DNA of 64,000 bases from assembly GCF_029892095.1 (NCBI RefSeq), contig NZ_JARZAE010000004.1, positions 6,758,001 through 6,822,000 on the forward strand. Reading direction: 5' to 3'. Source of the stretch: Kitasatospora sp. MAP12-44 (GTDB lineage: Bacteria; Actinomycetota; Actinomycetes; Streptomycetales; Streptomycetaceae). This document shows positions 24,681-33,432 of the stretch, piece after piece. Numbering within the stretch: position 1 is the stretch's first letter; each line of letters begins with the position of its first letter. The notes under the pieces are model-generated. The model was not told where the DNA came from. It saw only the letters and a program-made list of their open reading frames with translations, and did not search any database. The translations under genes were made by a program, and so were the position numbers.

Positions 24681-26119
24681 CGGGTGCTCCCCGCGGTGGG
24701 CTGCTGGGCGGGGGCCGCGGCGCGCAGCCCGGCGATAAGGTCGGCCTTGAGGTCGGCGACCGCTTCGAGGCCCACCGACAGCCGGATCAGGCCGGGGGCG
24801 AGCCCGGTGTCGAGCTGCTCCTGCGCGGAGAGCTGCTTGTGCGTGGTGCTGGCAGGGTGGATCACCAGGGTGCGTACGTCGCCGATGTTGGCCAGGTGGC
24901 TGACCAGGCGCAGCGCGTCGACGAAGCGGACCCCCGCCTCGACCCCGCCGTGCAGCTCGAAGGCGACCACCCCGCCCACCCCGTTCGGCAGGTAGCGGCG
25001 GGCGCTGTCGTACCAGGGGCTGGACGCCAGGCCCGGGAAGTGCACTGCCGAGACCTCAGGCCGGCTCTCCAACCAGGCTGCCAGCTCAAGGGCGTTGGCC
25101 GAGTGCCGGGCCATCCGCAGCGAGAGCGTTTCCAGGCCCTGCAGCACCAGGAAGCTGGTGAACGGCGTGGTGGCCGGGCCGAGGTCGCGCAGCAGCCGCA
25201 ACCGCAGCCTGCGGGCGTACGCGCCGGGGCCGAACTCCTTCCAGAACCGCAGGCCGTGGAAGCTCGGGTCGGGCTCGCTGAACTGCGGGAACCGCTCGGC
25301 GTGCGCGCCGAAGTCGAAGGTCCCGCAGTCGACGACCACGCCGCCGATCACCGTGCCGTGCCCGGAGAGGTACTTGGAGCTCGAATGCACCACCACATCC
25401 GCGCCGTGCTCCACCGGCCGCAGCAGGTAGGGGGTCAGGCCGGTGTTGTCCAGCACGAACGGCAGCCCGGCCGCGTGCGCGACGTCCGCGATCGCGGCGA
25501 CGTCCAGCAGGTTGTTGCGGGGATTGCCGATCGTCTCGCCGAACAGCAGCTTGGTGTTGGGCCGGATCGCCCGCCGCCACTCCTCCAGGTCGTCCGGGTC
25601 GTTGACGAAGGTCGTCTCGATGCCGTAGTCCGGCAGCAGATGGCGCAGCAGGTTGTACGTGCCCCCGTACAGCGCCGCGCTGGACACCACATGGTCGCCC
25701 GCGCTCGCCAGGTTCAGCACGCTGAGCGCCACCGCCGCGTGTCCCGAGGCCACCGCGACGGACTCAACTGCCCCTTCCAGGGCGGTGATGCGCAGCTCGA
25801 CGGCCTCGTGCGTCGGATTCTGGATCCGCGAGTAGATGTGGCCCTTCTCCTCCAGGTTGAACAGCCGCGCCGCGTGCTCGGAATCCCGGAACACGAAGGA
25901 GCCGCTCTGGTAGATCGGGACCGCGCGGGCGCCGGTGGTGGGGTCGGGTGCCGTTCCGGCGTGAATCTGCCGGGTCTCGAAGCTCCAGGTGGCCTGGTCG
26001 CCCGGATCCGACAGCGAATCCGGATCCGACAGTGAATCCGGCTCCGGCTCCGACTGTGCGTGGCTGGTGCGGCTGGCGGTCATTTCTTCCCTCGCGGTCA
26101 TTTCTTCCTTCGCGGTCAT
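24677..26119 (-). CDS. metY: O-acetylhomoserine sulfhydrylase family (Cys/Met PLP enzyme)
   Basis: About 480 aa. Replaces the acetoxy group of O-acetylhomoserine by a nucleophile, normally sulfide. PLP lysine is in VVHSSSKYLSGHGT; FETRQIHAG, SGHAAVALSVLNL and LVIHPASTTHKQLS are signatures of the long MetY group. The N-terminus is odd: three Met codons at 26119, 26101 and 26083 in an 18-bp tandem repeat, then a DSLSDP repeat, so the first ~40 residues are probably non-conserved. Overlaps metX and the ATP-grasp gene by 4 bp. In this operon it may use another nucleophile (O, N or S) to build a homoserine-derived amino acid, as the related domain of rhizobitoxine RtxA does. Confidence 0.9.
   Translation of the reverse strand: MTAKEEMTAREEMTASRTSHAQSEPEPDSLSDPDSLSDPGDQATWSFETRQIHAGTAPDPTTGARAVPIYQSGSFVFRDSEHAARLFNLEEKGHIYSRIQNPTHEAVELRITALEGAVESVAVASGHAAVALSVLNLASAGDHVVSSAALYGGTYNLLRHLLPDYGIETTFVNDPDDLEEWRRAIRPNTKLLFGETIGNPRNNLLDVAAIADVAHAAGLPFVLDNTGLTPYLLRPVEHGADVVVHSSSKYLSGHGTVIGGVVVDCGTFDFGAHAERFPQFSEPDPSFHGLRFWKEFGPGAYARRLRLRLLRDLGPATTPFTSFLVLQGLETLSLRMARHSANALELAAWLESRPEVSAVHFPGLASSPWYDSARRYLPNGVGGVVAFELHGGVEAGVRFVDALRLVSHLANIGDVRTLVIHPASTTHKQLSAQEQLDTGLAPGLIRLSVGLEAVADLKADLIAGLRAAAPAQQPTAGSTR
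26081..26119. repeat. Tandem 18-bp repeat carrying three start codons of metY
   Basis: On the minus strand ATGACCGCGAAGGAAGAA-type units repeat, placing ATG at 26119, 26101 and 26083. Those at 26101 and 26083 have a GGAAGAA ribosome-site-like stretch just before them. Confidence 0.7.
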
Positions 26120-27288
26120 TGAAGGATTCCGGTCAGAATCGCGCCGATCTGTGAGCCCTCGGCGAGGAACGCGTCATGGCCGACGGGCGAGTCGACGATG
26201 CTGAACCCGGCGCAGTCCGCCACCGCTTCGGAGATCAACCGCTGCTGCGGCAGCGGGAAGAGCCGGTCGCTGCTGATTCCGGCGACCACGGTGCGGGCCC
26301 GGATCCGGTGCAGCGCCGCGACGACGCCGCCGCGGTCGCGGCCGATGTCGTGGCTGTTCATCGCCTCGGTCAGCGCCAGATAGCTGCCCGCGTCGAAGCG
26401 GTGCGTCAACTTCTCGGCGTGGTGGTCGAGATAGGACTCGACGGCGTACCGCTCATCGGTGCGCTGGTCGTCGCCGACGTGTCGGCGGCGCCCGAACCGC
26501 GCGTTGAGTTCGAGCTCGCCGCGGTAGGTGATGTGCGCGATCCGCCGGGCGATGCCGAGTCCGCGGTGCGGTCCCTGCCCGGGGCGGGCGTGGTGGTAGT
26601 CGCCGCCGTGCCAGCCGGGATCGCTCCTGATCGCGTGCAACTGCGGTGAGGACCAGGCGATCTGGTTGGCGGAGGACACCGCCGAGCAGGCCAGCAGGCC
26701 CAGCCGGCGGACCCGCTCGGGCGCGCCGACGGCCCACTCCAGGGCGCGCATGCCGCCCATCGAGCCGCCGATGACGGCCGCCCAGGTGTCCACGCCGAGC
26801 GCGTCGGCGAGCGCGATCTCCGCGTTCACCTGGTCCCGGACGGTCAGTGCCGGGAACCGGCTGCCCCAGGGCCGTCCGTCGGGCGCGGCCGAGGACGGTC
26901 CGGTGCTGCCCTGGCAGCCGCCGAGCACGTTGGGGACCACCAGGAACCAGCGGTCGAGGTCCAACGGCCTTCCGGCGCCCACGAACTGGTCCCACCACCC
27001 GGCGGTCGGGTGCCCGGGCCCGGCTGGTCCGCCGACGTGGCTGTCGCCGGTCAGCGCGTGCAGCAGCAGGACGGCGTTCGAGCCGTCCGGCGCCCGTTCT
27101 CCCCAAGTCTCGTACGCGATACGCACGTCGGGCAGCACCGCGCCCGATTCCAGCCGGAGCGGCGTCGGCAGGTCGGCCCATTGTCGGCGGCCGACCGGAT
27201 GTCCGGGCAGCCAGGCCCCGGTGGCCGGTGGTGGGCTTTTCGGAGCCGTCGGTTGTCGGGTTGCACTATGGCTCAACAGCTGGGTCAT
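26116..27288 (-). CDS. metX: Homoserine O-acetyltransferase
   Basis: 390 aa alpha/beta hydrolase-fold enzyme that makes O-acetylhomoserine from homoserine and acetyl-CoA. Nucleophile Ser in GGSMGGMRALEW, Asp in GISSDRLFP and His in VGHDAFL form the triad. LLLHALTGDSHVGG and NVLGGCQGSTGPSS are family signatures. Overlaps metY by 4 bp. It is the first gene of the minus-strand operon. The 240-bp leader upstream (27289-27529) holds a possible small leader ORF; I found no SAM riboswitch there. Confidence 0.93.
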   Translation of the reverse strand: MTQLLSHSATRQPTAPKSPPPATGAWLPGHPVGRRQWADLPTPLRLESGAVLPDVRIAYETWGERAPDGSNAVLLLHALTGDSHVGGPAGPGHPTAGWWDQFVGAGRPLDLDRWFLVVPNVLGGCQGSTGPSSAAPDGRPWGSRFPALTVRDQVNAEIALADALGVDTWAAVIGGSMGGMRALEWAVGAPERVRRLGLLACSAVSSANQIAWSSPQLHAIRSDPGWHGGDYHHARPGQGPHRGLGIARRIAHITYRGELELNARFGRRRHVGDDQRTDERYAVESYLDHHAEKLTHRFDAGSYLALTEAMNSHDIGRDRGGVVAALHRIRARTVVAGISSDRLFPLPQQRLISEAVADCAGFSIVDSPVGHDAFLAEGSQIGAILTGILQ

Positions 27289-27322
27289 GGATAGGCCTTC
27301 GCGAGTGTCTTCGTGTAGGCGC

Positions 27323-27388
27323 TCAACGCTGCCGTGCTCGATATTCGCGCCTGCCGTGGTGAGGTGGCACCACCAAGAACACCAGCAC
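27323..27388 (-). CDS. Possible 21-codon leader ORF upstream of metX
   Basis: On the metX strand, 35 bp before its ATG, a GTG opens a short frame that begins VLVFLVVPPHH and ends at TGA (27323-27325). It is rich in Val/Leu codons and overlaps a small hairpin (GTGGTG/CACCAC). A leader of this sort could couple operon expression to amino acid supply. No clear ribosome site precedes the GTG, so it may be chance. Confidence 0.3.
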   Translation of the reverse strand: MLVFLVVPPHHGRREYRARQR

Positions 27389-27529
27389 GGCGGGTGCGGA
27401 ACCAGATCAACTGGCTGTCTGAACGAGGCCTCCGGGTGTCAGGAAGGGGACACCGCCGGACACCGTCCCGGGCCGCGCCGGACCCCAAACCCGGTTGATC
27501 ACAGGGTGCCGGCCCGATAGGAATGTCGC

Positions 27530-28054
27530 ATGCTGCAAGGTGAGAAGATCGGGCTCCGGGCCCGGCACGAGAGCGACGTCGCTGTTCTGCACGCCGAGCT
27601 CTACGAGGACGTGGCCACCCGCTCGCGCTCCGACACCCGCCCCTGGCGGCCCATCCCCGCAGGACCGGCCTCGCCGTTCACTGTCAAGGAGCCCGCCGAC
27701 AACGTCGCCATCTTCTCGGTGGTCGAGCTGGCCTCGGGGGAGCTGGCGGGCTCGGCGCTGCTCTGGGGCATCGACGCGCACAACCGCACGGCGCACCTCG
27801 GGCTCTCGCTGCGCCCGGCGTTCCGCGGTCGGGGCCTGGCGGGCGACCTGGTGCGGGTGCTGTGCCACTACGGCTTCACGGTGCGCGGACTGCAGCGGCT
27901 GCAGCTGGAGACGCTGGCGGACAACGCCGCGATGAGCCGCGCGGCGCTCGGAGCCGGCTTCGTCCAGGAGGGTCTGCTGCGCCGCAACGCCTGGGTGAGC
28001 GGGCAGTTCGTCGACGAGGTGATCTTCGGTCTGCTGGCCTCCGACTGGCGCTGA
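27530..28054 (+). CDS. GNAT family N-acetyltransferase (RimJ/RimL-like)
   Basis: 174 aa. LGLSLRPAFRGRGLAGDLVRVLCHYGF binds acetyl-CoA; LQLETLADNAAMSRAALGAGF follows as in RimJ/RimL enzymes. Start ATG 27530 (MLQGEKIGLRAR) with AGGAA about 8 bp upstream. Divergent from the biosynthetic operon, so it may act in self-protection by acetylating an amine, but that rests on position only. Confidence 0.82.
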   Translation: MLQGEKIGLRARHESDVAVLHAELYEDVATRSRSDTRPWRPIPAGPASPFTVKEPADNVAIFSVVELASGELAGSALLWGIDAHNRTAHLGLSLRPAFRGRGLAGDLVRVLCHYGFTVRGLQRLQLETLADNAAMSRAALGAGFVQEGLLRRNAWVSGQFVDEVIFGLLASDWR

Positions 28055-28079
28055 GCCGCTTGGTGAGCTGGGGAAGGCC

Positions 28080-28110
28080 TAGACAGATACCTCTTATTAA
28101 GAGCTAAAAT
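28080..28110 (+). promoter_or_regulatory. Promoter with palindromic operator before the MarR gene
   Basis: TAGACA (28080-28085) and TAAAAT (28105-28110) look like -35 and -10 boxes with a 19-bp spacer. CTCTTA-T-TAAGAG (28091-28103), a perfect 6-1-6 palindrome, lies between them. The regulator would block its own promoter there. The ATG at 28117 is 7 bp after the -10 box, so the transcript may be leaderless. Confidence 0.6.
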
Positions 28111-28116
28111 GACAGC

Positions 28117-28571
28117 ATGATGGAAGTGGGACTCAGCAACGATCTGGCCGGCCTACTGGCCGGGATCCAGCGCCTGTTGCGACGGCGGTTGCGGCTCGAC
28201 CTGACCGCTCCGCGGCTGCGCGGCGCCGAGGTCGAGCTGCTGCGGCTGGTCGAGGCGAGCCCGGGGCTGCGGGTCTCGGCCGCCGCCAAGGAGCTGTGCC
28301 TGGCCGACAATTCGGTCTCCACCCTGGTCAACCAGCTGGTGAAGGACGGCCTGCTGCGCCGCGAGACCGACCCGCAGGACCGCCGGGCGGCGCTGCTGCT
28401 GCCCACCCCCGAGGCCGTCGAGCGCCTGCGCGTCTGGACGGCCAGGCGCGAGGCCCTGGTCGGTGAGCAGGTGGCGCAGCTCTCGCCGGACGACCAGGCG
28501 GCGCTGGCCGCCGCACTGCCGGCCCTGCGGCGGCTCGCCGCCGGGCTGCGCGACCGCGAGGAGGAGGACGC

Positions 28572-28575
<4 letters not shown>
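28117..28575 (+). CDS. MarR family transcriptional regulator
   Basis: About 152 aa winged-helix repressor. The DNA-binding part reads RVSAAAKELCLADNSVSTLVNQLVKDGLLRRE, then TDPQDRRAALLLPT, the beta-wing typical of MarR. Start at ATG 28117 or 28120. It overlaps the ABC ATPase gene by 4 bp (GTGA). It probably represses itself and the exporter through the palindrome at 28091-28103 until a ligand is bound. Confidence 0.9.
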
Positions 28576-29438
<863 letters not shown>

Positions 29439-30295
29439 CCAGCCCGCCACCGGCGCGGCGGCAGCGCCCCGCCGCGACCTCGGCCTGCTGCTGATCCCGC
29501 CGCCGGCCCGCTCGGGCTGGCGAGTGGTGCTCGGCCGGATCCTGGCGATGTGCGTCGTGGAGCTGCAGAAGCTGCGCCACGACCGCACCGAGCTCTACAC
29601 CCGCGCCGTCCAGCCGGCCCTGTGGCTGCTGATCTTCGGCGAGACCTTCACCCGGCTCAAGGCGATCCCCACCCACGGGATCCCCTACCTGGACTACCTG
29701 GCGCCCGGGATCATCGCCCAGTCCGCGATGTTCATCGCGATCTTCTACGGCATCATGATCATCTGGGAGCGCGACTCGGGCGTGCTCACCAAGCTGCTGG
29801 TCACCCCGACGCCGCGCGCGGCGCTGGTCACCGGCAAGGCCTTCGCGGCCGGTGTGAAGGCGGTGATCCAGGCGCTGGTGGTGGTCGTGATCGCCGCCCT
29901 GCTCGGTGTGGCGATGACCTGGAACCCGGCCAAACTGCTCGGCGTCGCCGTGGTGGTGCTGCTCGGTTCGGCCTTCTTCTCCTGCCTCTCGATGTCGATC
30001 GCGGGCATCGTGCTCACCCGCGACCGGCTGATGGGCATCGGCCAGGCCATCACCATGCCGCTGTTCTTCGGCTCCAACGCGCTCTACCCGGTCAGCCTGA
30101 TGCCCGGCTGGCTGCAGGCGGTCAGCAAGGCGAACCCGCTGAGCTACGAGGTGGACGCGCTGCGCGGGCTGCTGATCGGCACTCCGGCCCACCTCGGGAT
30201 GGACTTCGGCGTGCTGGTCCTGGCGGCCGGTCTGGGCATCGCCTCGGCCTCCGCGCTCCTCGGACGGCTGGCGAGGTAGGCCTCTCGGCGAATGT

Positions 30296-30328
30296 ACTGA
30301 CGGCCCGTCATATCGACGGGCCGTCAGT
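30296..30328. terminator. Bidirectional stem-loop terminator
   Basis: A perfect 14-bp stem (30296-30309 with 30315-30328) with loop ATATC, 17 bp after the permease stop. It can also terminate the convergent DUF58 operon. Confidence 0.8.
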
Positions 30329-30370
30329 CATGTTCGTCGTCAGTCGTGTTCGTCGTCAGTCGTGTTCGTC
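30323..30370. repeat. Three tandem 16-bp repeats
   Basis: GTCAGTCGTGTTCGTC is repeated at 30323, 30339 and 30355 (first copy has one change) directly after the terminator stem and partly inside it. Confidence 0.8.
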
Positions 30371-30381
30371 CTCCTGGGCCG

Positions 30382-30975
30382 TCAGTCGTCCTCGGGGCGG
30401 TGCGACCAGAGCGCCGAGCCCAGCGCGAGGGTCGCCAGGCCCACGCCCAGGACGGCCGGCAGCCGGGCCCAGGACGAGGTGCCGGTCGGCAGGACGGCGG
30501 CCAGCAGCACCGCGGTGGCCGCGCCGTACGCGGCGAGCGCGGGCAGCGGGCCGGTCGGCCGGCGGCCGTGCGTCCGGGCGTCGACGTAGAGCAGATAGCC
30601 GAGCAGCAGCGCGGTGAAGGCGCCCGCGAGCCAGGCCGACGGCGCGTTCAGTGCGGCGAGCAGCACCGCGCCGACCGCCAGCAGGGTGTTGCGGTGCCGG
30701 GCGATCCGGGGGAGCAGCCGGGCCGAGCGACGCACCGGACGCCCGGTGACCGGCGGACCGGCCCACCATCCGAACGGAGCGACGACGAGCGCCAGCACCG
30801 CGTGCCCGACCGTCCACCCGGCCGGCCCGCCGGGCGCGCAGGCGGCCACGGCCAGCACCAGGCCCAGGCACCGGGGCAGCAGGTTGCGGCCGGCGGTTGT
30901 TGCTTCGCTGGTCACGTCAGCTCCTTCGCTCATCGCGCCCGTCCCTTCGCTCATCGCGCCCACCCCTTCGCTCAT
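30382..30975 (-). CDS. Small integral membrane protein of the DUF58 operon
   Basis: About 197 aa with four or five hydrophobic segments (LPRCLGLVLAVAACA, VGHAVLALVVAPFGWWAG, TLLAVGAVLLAALNA, WLAGAFTALLLGYLLY, LGVGLATLALGSALW). No named family recognised. The ATG at 30975 overlaps the DUF58 stop (ATGA), but two further in-frame ATGs at 30954 and 30933 sit in a 21-bp tandem repeat (MSEGVGAMSEGTGAMSEG), so the true start is uncertain. Last gene of the MoxR operon. Confidence 0.7.
   Translation of the reverse strand: MSEGVGAMSEGTGAMSEGADVTSEATTAGRNLLPRCLGLVLAVAACAPGGPAGWTVGHAVLALVVAPFGWWAGPPVTGRPVRRSARLLPRIARHRNTLLAVGAVLLAALNAPSAWLAGAFTALLLGYLLYVDARTHGRRPTGPLPALAAYGAATAVLLAAVLPTGTSSWARLPAVLGVGLATLALGSALWSHRPEDD
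30931..30975. repeat. Tandem 21-bp repeat carrying three start codons
   Basis: Units reading ATGAGCGAAGGG on the minus strand recur with ATG at 30975, 30954 and 30933, each 21 bp apart and in frame. The junction resembles the one at metY (26081-26119). Confidence 0.7.
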
Positions 30976-32303
30976 CGCGCCCGCCCCTGGATCCGGCTGC
31001 GCAGCAGCGGGGCGAGCGTCAGGTCGAGCGACTCGCCGGCGGTGTGGGTGACCACCGGGATGCCGCGGTTCTGCAGGGCGAAGCGCATCGCCCGCCGGTC
31101 CGCCTGCCACAGGCGCAGCGCGGTGGCGCCGATCCGGTCGTCCGGTTCGACGTGCGGGTCGCCGGTCGGGATCTCCACCACGACCAGCGGGTTGCCGCGG
31201 TCGGCCAGGTCGCGCAGCACGTCCAGGATCCGCTGGTCGGCCAGCGGCGTGAACGCGTAGACCAGCGCACCGGCCGGCAGGGCCGGCGGCGGCAGTCGGT
31301 GCAGGTCGGGGTTGCGGTAGCCGAGATCCTTGCGGACCTCCAGCACGCTCTCCACCAGCCGGTAGAAGTGCCGGTCGCCCGTGCCGGGCCGCAGCCAGCG
31401 CACGGCACCGCCGACCGACACCAGCCCGACCCGGTCGTGCTTGCGCAGATAGGCGCGGGTCAACCCGGTGGCGGCGCGCAGCGTCTCGTCCAGGCTGGAG
31501 CGGCCACTGGCCGGGTCGCGCAGGTCGGTCAGCGCGTCCAGCAGGATCACCGCGTCGGAGGTGCGCTCGGCGGCGAACTGGTTGATCTGGATGGACCCGC
31601 GCCGGGTGGTCGAGGGCCAGTGGATGCGCCGCTGGCGCTCGCCCCAGACGTGCGGACGCACCCCCACCACCTCCACCCCCTCGCCGCTCTGCCGGGTGGT
31701 GTGCTCGCCGAGCCGCTCCGGCAGCCGGACCGGGATCGGGGTCAGCCGACCCGCCGACGGGACGGGGTAGACGTCCACCGTGCCGAGCTCCGCCCGTACG
31801 GTACGCCGGGCCAGCCCGCCGGTGTCGTAGAGGTCGACGTCCACCGTGCCGAGCGACCAGCGGCCCCAACTACCGGCGGTCAGCCGCAGGATGACCACCG
31901 AGCCGACCACCTCCAGCTCGGTCAGCCGCATTCCGGGCCCGAGCGTGATGGCCGGGTCGATCAGGCCGGCCTCGCCGTCGTGGTCGAGCGTGATCCGCGC
32001 CTCGACGGTGTCGCCCTCGAAGCAGCGCCGCGGCTCGGCGGTCACCGCGGCCCCGAGCCGGACCGGACGCCGGCTGCGGGGCGCGGCCAGCGCCAGCAGT
32101 ACGGCCGGCCCGGCGGCCACCGCGAGCAGCCAGGGCCGTCCGGTGACCAGCGCGGCCGCGGCCGCGGCGGCGGCCACCGTGGCCAGCCGCAGCGCCCGTT
32201 CGCCCAGCCGCCAGCGGTCCGTCGGCGGCGGCGGTGGCTCGCTCGGCGCGTCGGGGTCGGCGCTGTTGAGTGCCCGGGCCAGCACCCGCGGATCGGTGGT
32301 CAC
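30972..32303 (-). CDS. DUF58 family protein
   Basis: 443 aa. Two N-terminal hydrophobic stretches (residues ~40-75), then the DUF58 signature near VGVRPHVWGERQRRIHWPSTTRRGSI (family form: REYxxGDxxRxIhWkatAR) and a vWA-like region (SDAVILLDALTDLRD). Usually paired with a MoxR ATPase in a chaperone-like, envelope-linked system. GTG start at 32303 overlaps the MoxR stop by 4 bp. Confidence 0.87.
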   Translation of the reverse strand: MTTDPRVLARALNSADPDAPSEPPPPPTDRWRLGERALRLATVAAAAAAAALVTGRPWLLAVAAGPAVLLALAAPRSRRPVRLGAAVTAEPRRCFEGDTVEARITLDHDGEAGLIDPAITLGPGMRLTELEVVGSVVILRLTAGSWGRWSLGTVDVDLYDTGGLARRTVRAELGTVDVYPVPSAGRLTPIPVRLPERLGEHTTRQSGEGVEVVGVRPHVWGERQRRIHWPSTTRRGSIQINQFAAERTSDAVILLDALTDLRDPASGRSSLDETLRAATGLTRAYLRKHDRVGLVSVGGAVRWLRPGTGDRHFYRLVESVLEVRKDLGYRNPDLHRLPPPALPAGALVYAFTPLADQRILDVLRDLADRGNPLVVVEIPTGDPHVEPDDRIGATALRLWQADRRAMRFALQNRGIPVVTHTAGESLDLTLAPLLRSRIQGRAR

Positions 32304-33313
32304 GACTGCGGAGCCCGGTCCTGCACCGGCTGGGGGCGGGGCACGGTCTGCGGAGTCGGCACCGAGGCGACCAACTTGGCCACCACGTCGTCCGCTTCGA
32401 CCTGGCGCACCCACAACTCCGGCTTGAGGGTGATCCGGTGGGCGAGCGCGGGCACCGCCACCGCCTTGACGTCCTCCGGGGTCAGATAGTCACGGCCCTC
32501 CAGCACCGCGCGGGCGCGGGCGAGTTGGACCAGGGCAAGACCGCCGCGCGGCGAGGCGCCGACCTGGATCTGCGGGTCCACCCGGGTCGCGCTGATCAGC
32601 GCGATGATGTAGTCGACCAGGTCGTCCTCGACCTCCACCTGCTCCAGCGCGGCCCGCATGGCCAGCACCTCGGCCGGGTTGCTGAGCGCCCGCAGCGTCG
32701 CCTCGGGCGCGGCCCGGTCGAGCCGGGCCCGCAGCATGGAACCCTCCAACTCCGGTGCGAGATAACCCATCCGGACCCGCAGCAGGAACCGGTCGAGCTG
32801 CGCCTCGGGCAGGCTGTACGTCCCCTCGTACTCGATCGGGTTGGCGGTGGCGATCACCACGAACGGGTCCGGCAGTCGCCGGGTCGTCCCGTCGGTGGTG
32901 ACCTGCGACTCGGCCATCGCCTCCAGGAGCGCGGCCTGCGTCTTGGGCGGCGTCCGGTTGATCTCGTCGGCCAGCAGCAGGTGGGTGAAGAGCGGGCCCG
33001 GGCGGAACACCATCTCGCCGCTGTTCTGGTCGTAGAACGGCGCGCCGGAGACGTCCGAGGGCAGCAGGTCCGGGGTGAACTGGATGCGTCGGAAGTCCAG
33101 GCCCAGGGTGGTGGCGAAGGAGCGGGCCAGCAGGGTCTTGCCGAGCCCGGGCAGGTCCTCGATCAGCACATGGCCACCGGCCAGCACCCCGAGCATGACC
33201 AGTTCGAGCGCCTCGGGCTTGCCGACCACGGCTCGTCCGATCTCGTCCAGCACCTGGCGGGCCCGCAGGCCGGCCTCCTGCGGCGTCAGCGGGGCATCGG
33301 GAGTGTGCAGCAT
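32300..33313 (-). CDS. MoxR family AAA+ ATPase
   Basis: 337 aa. Walker A DLPGLGKTLLARSFA, Walker B LLLADEINRTPPKTQAALLEAM, sensor 1 IATANPIEYEGTY and SLPEAQLDRFLL. This is a MoxR-type chaperone ATPase. Start ATG 33313 (MLHTPDAPLT) has GGAG upstream; the longer start at 33400 would translate a 9-bp repeat tract. Works with DUF58, DUF4129 and the two membrane proteins of the operon. Confidence 0.92.
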   Translation of the reverse strand: MLHTPDAPLTPQEAGLRARQVLDEIGRAVVGKPEALELVMLGVLAGGHVLIEDLPGLGKTLLARSFATTLGLDFRRIQFTPDLLPSDVSGAPFYDQNSGEMVFRPGPLFTHLLLADEINRTPPKTQAALLEAMAESQVTTDGTTRRLPDPFVVIATANPIEYEGTYSLPEAQLDRFLLRVRMGYLAPELEGSMLRARLDRAAPEATLRALSNPAEVLAMRAALEQVEVEDDLVDYIIALISATRVDPQIQVGASPRGGLALVQLARARAVLEGRDYLTPEDVKAVAVPALAHRITLKPELWVRQVEADDVVAKLVASVPTPQTVPRPQPVQDRAPQS

Positions 33314-33348
33314 GGTCGAAGAGCTCCTACCGGGATATGGGAACTGCG

Positions 33349-33395
33349 CGGGTCGCACGGATTGCGCGGATTGGACGGATTGGACGGATTGCGCG
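33349..33395. repeat. Short tandem GGATTG repeats upstream of moxR
   Basis: GGATTG recurs four times at about 9-bp spacing, followed by GCGCGGG/ACGTGGG-type units. It fills the spacer between the DUF membrane protein and the MoxR gene. Confidence 0.6.
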
Positions 33396-33432
33396 GGCAC
33401 TACGCGGGGTCTACGTGGGGACTGCGCGGGGA

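Noticed and set aside
8086..27288. Ordinary methionine/threonine operon
   Set aside because: The metabolic genes are translationally coupled to carrier, ligase, exporter and PPTase genes, and asd, thrB, thrC and other methionine genes are missing.
27289..27529. SAM riboswitch upstream of metX/metY
   Set aside because: I looked for the S-box and SAM-IV cores (for example GGCAACC next to conserved stems) on the metX strand and did not find them.
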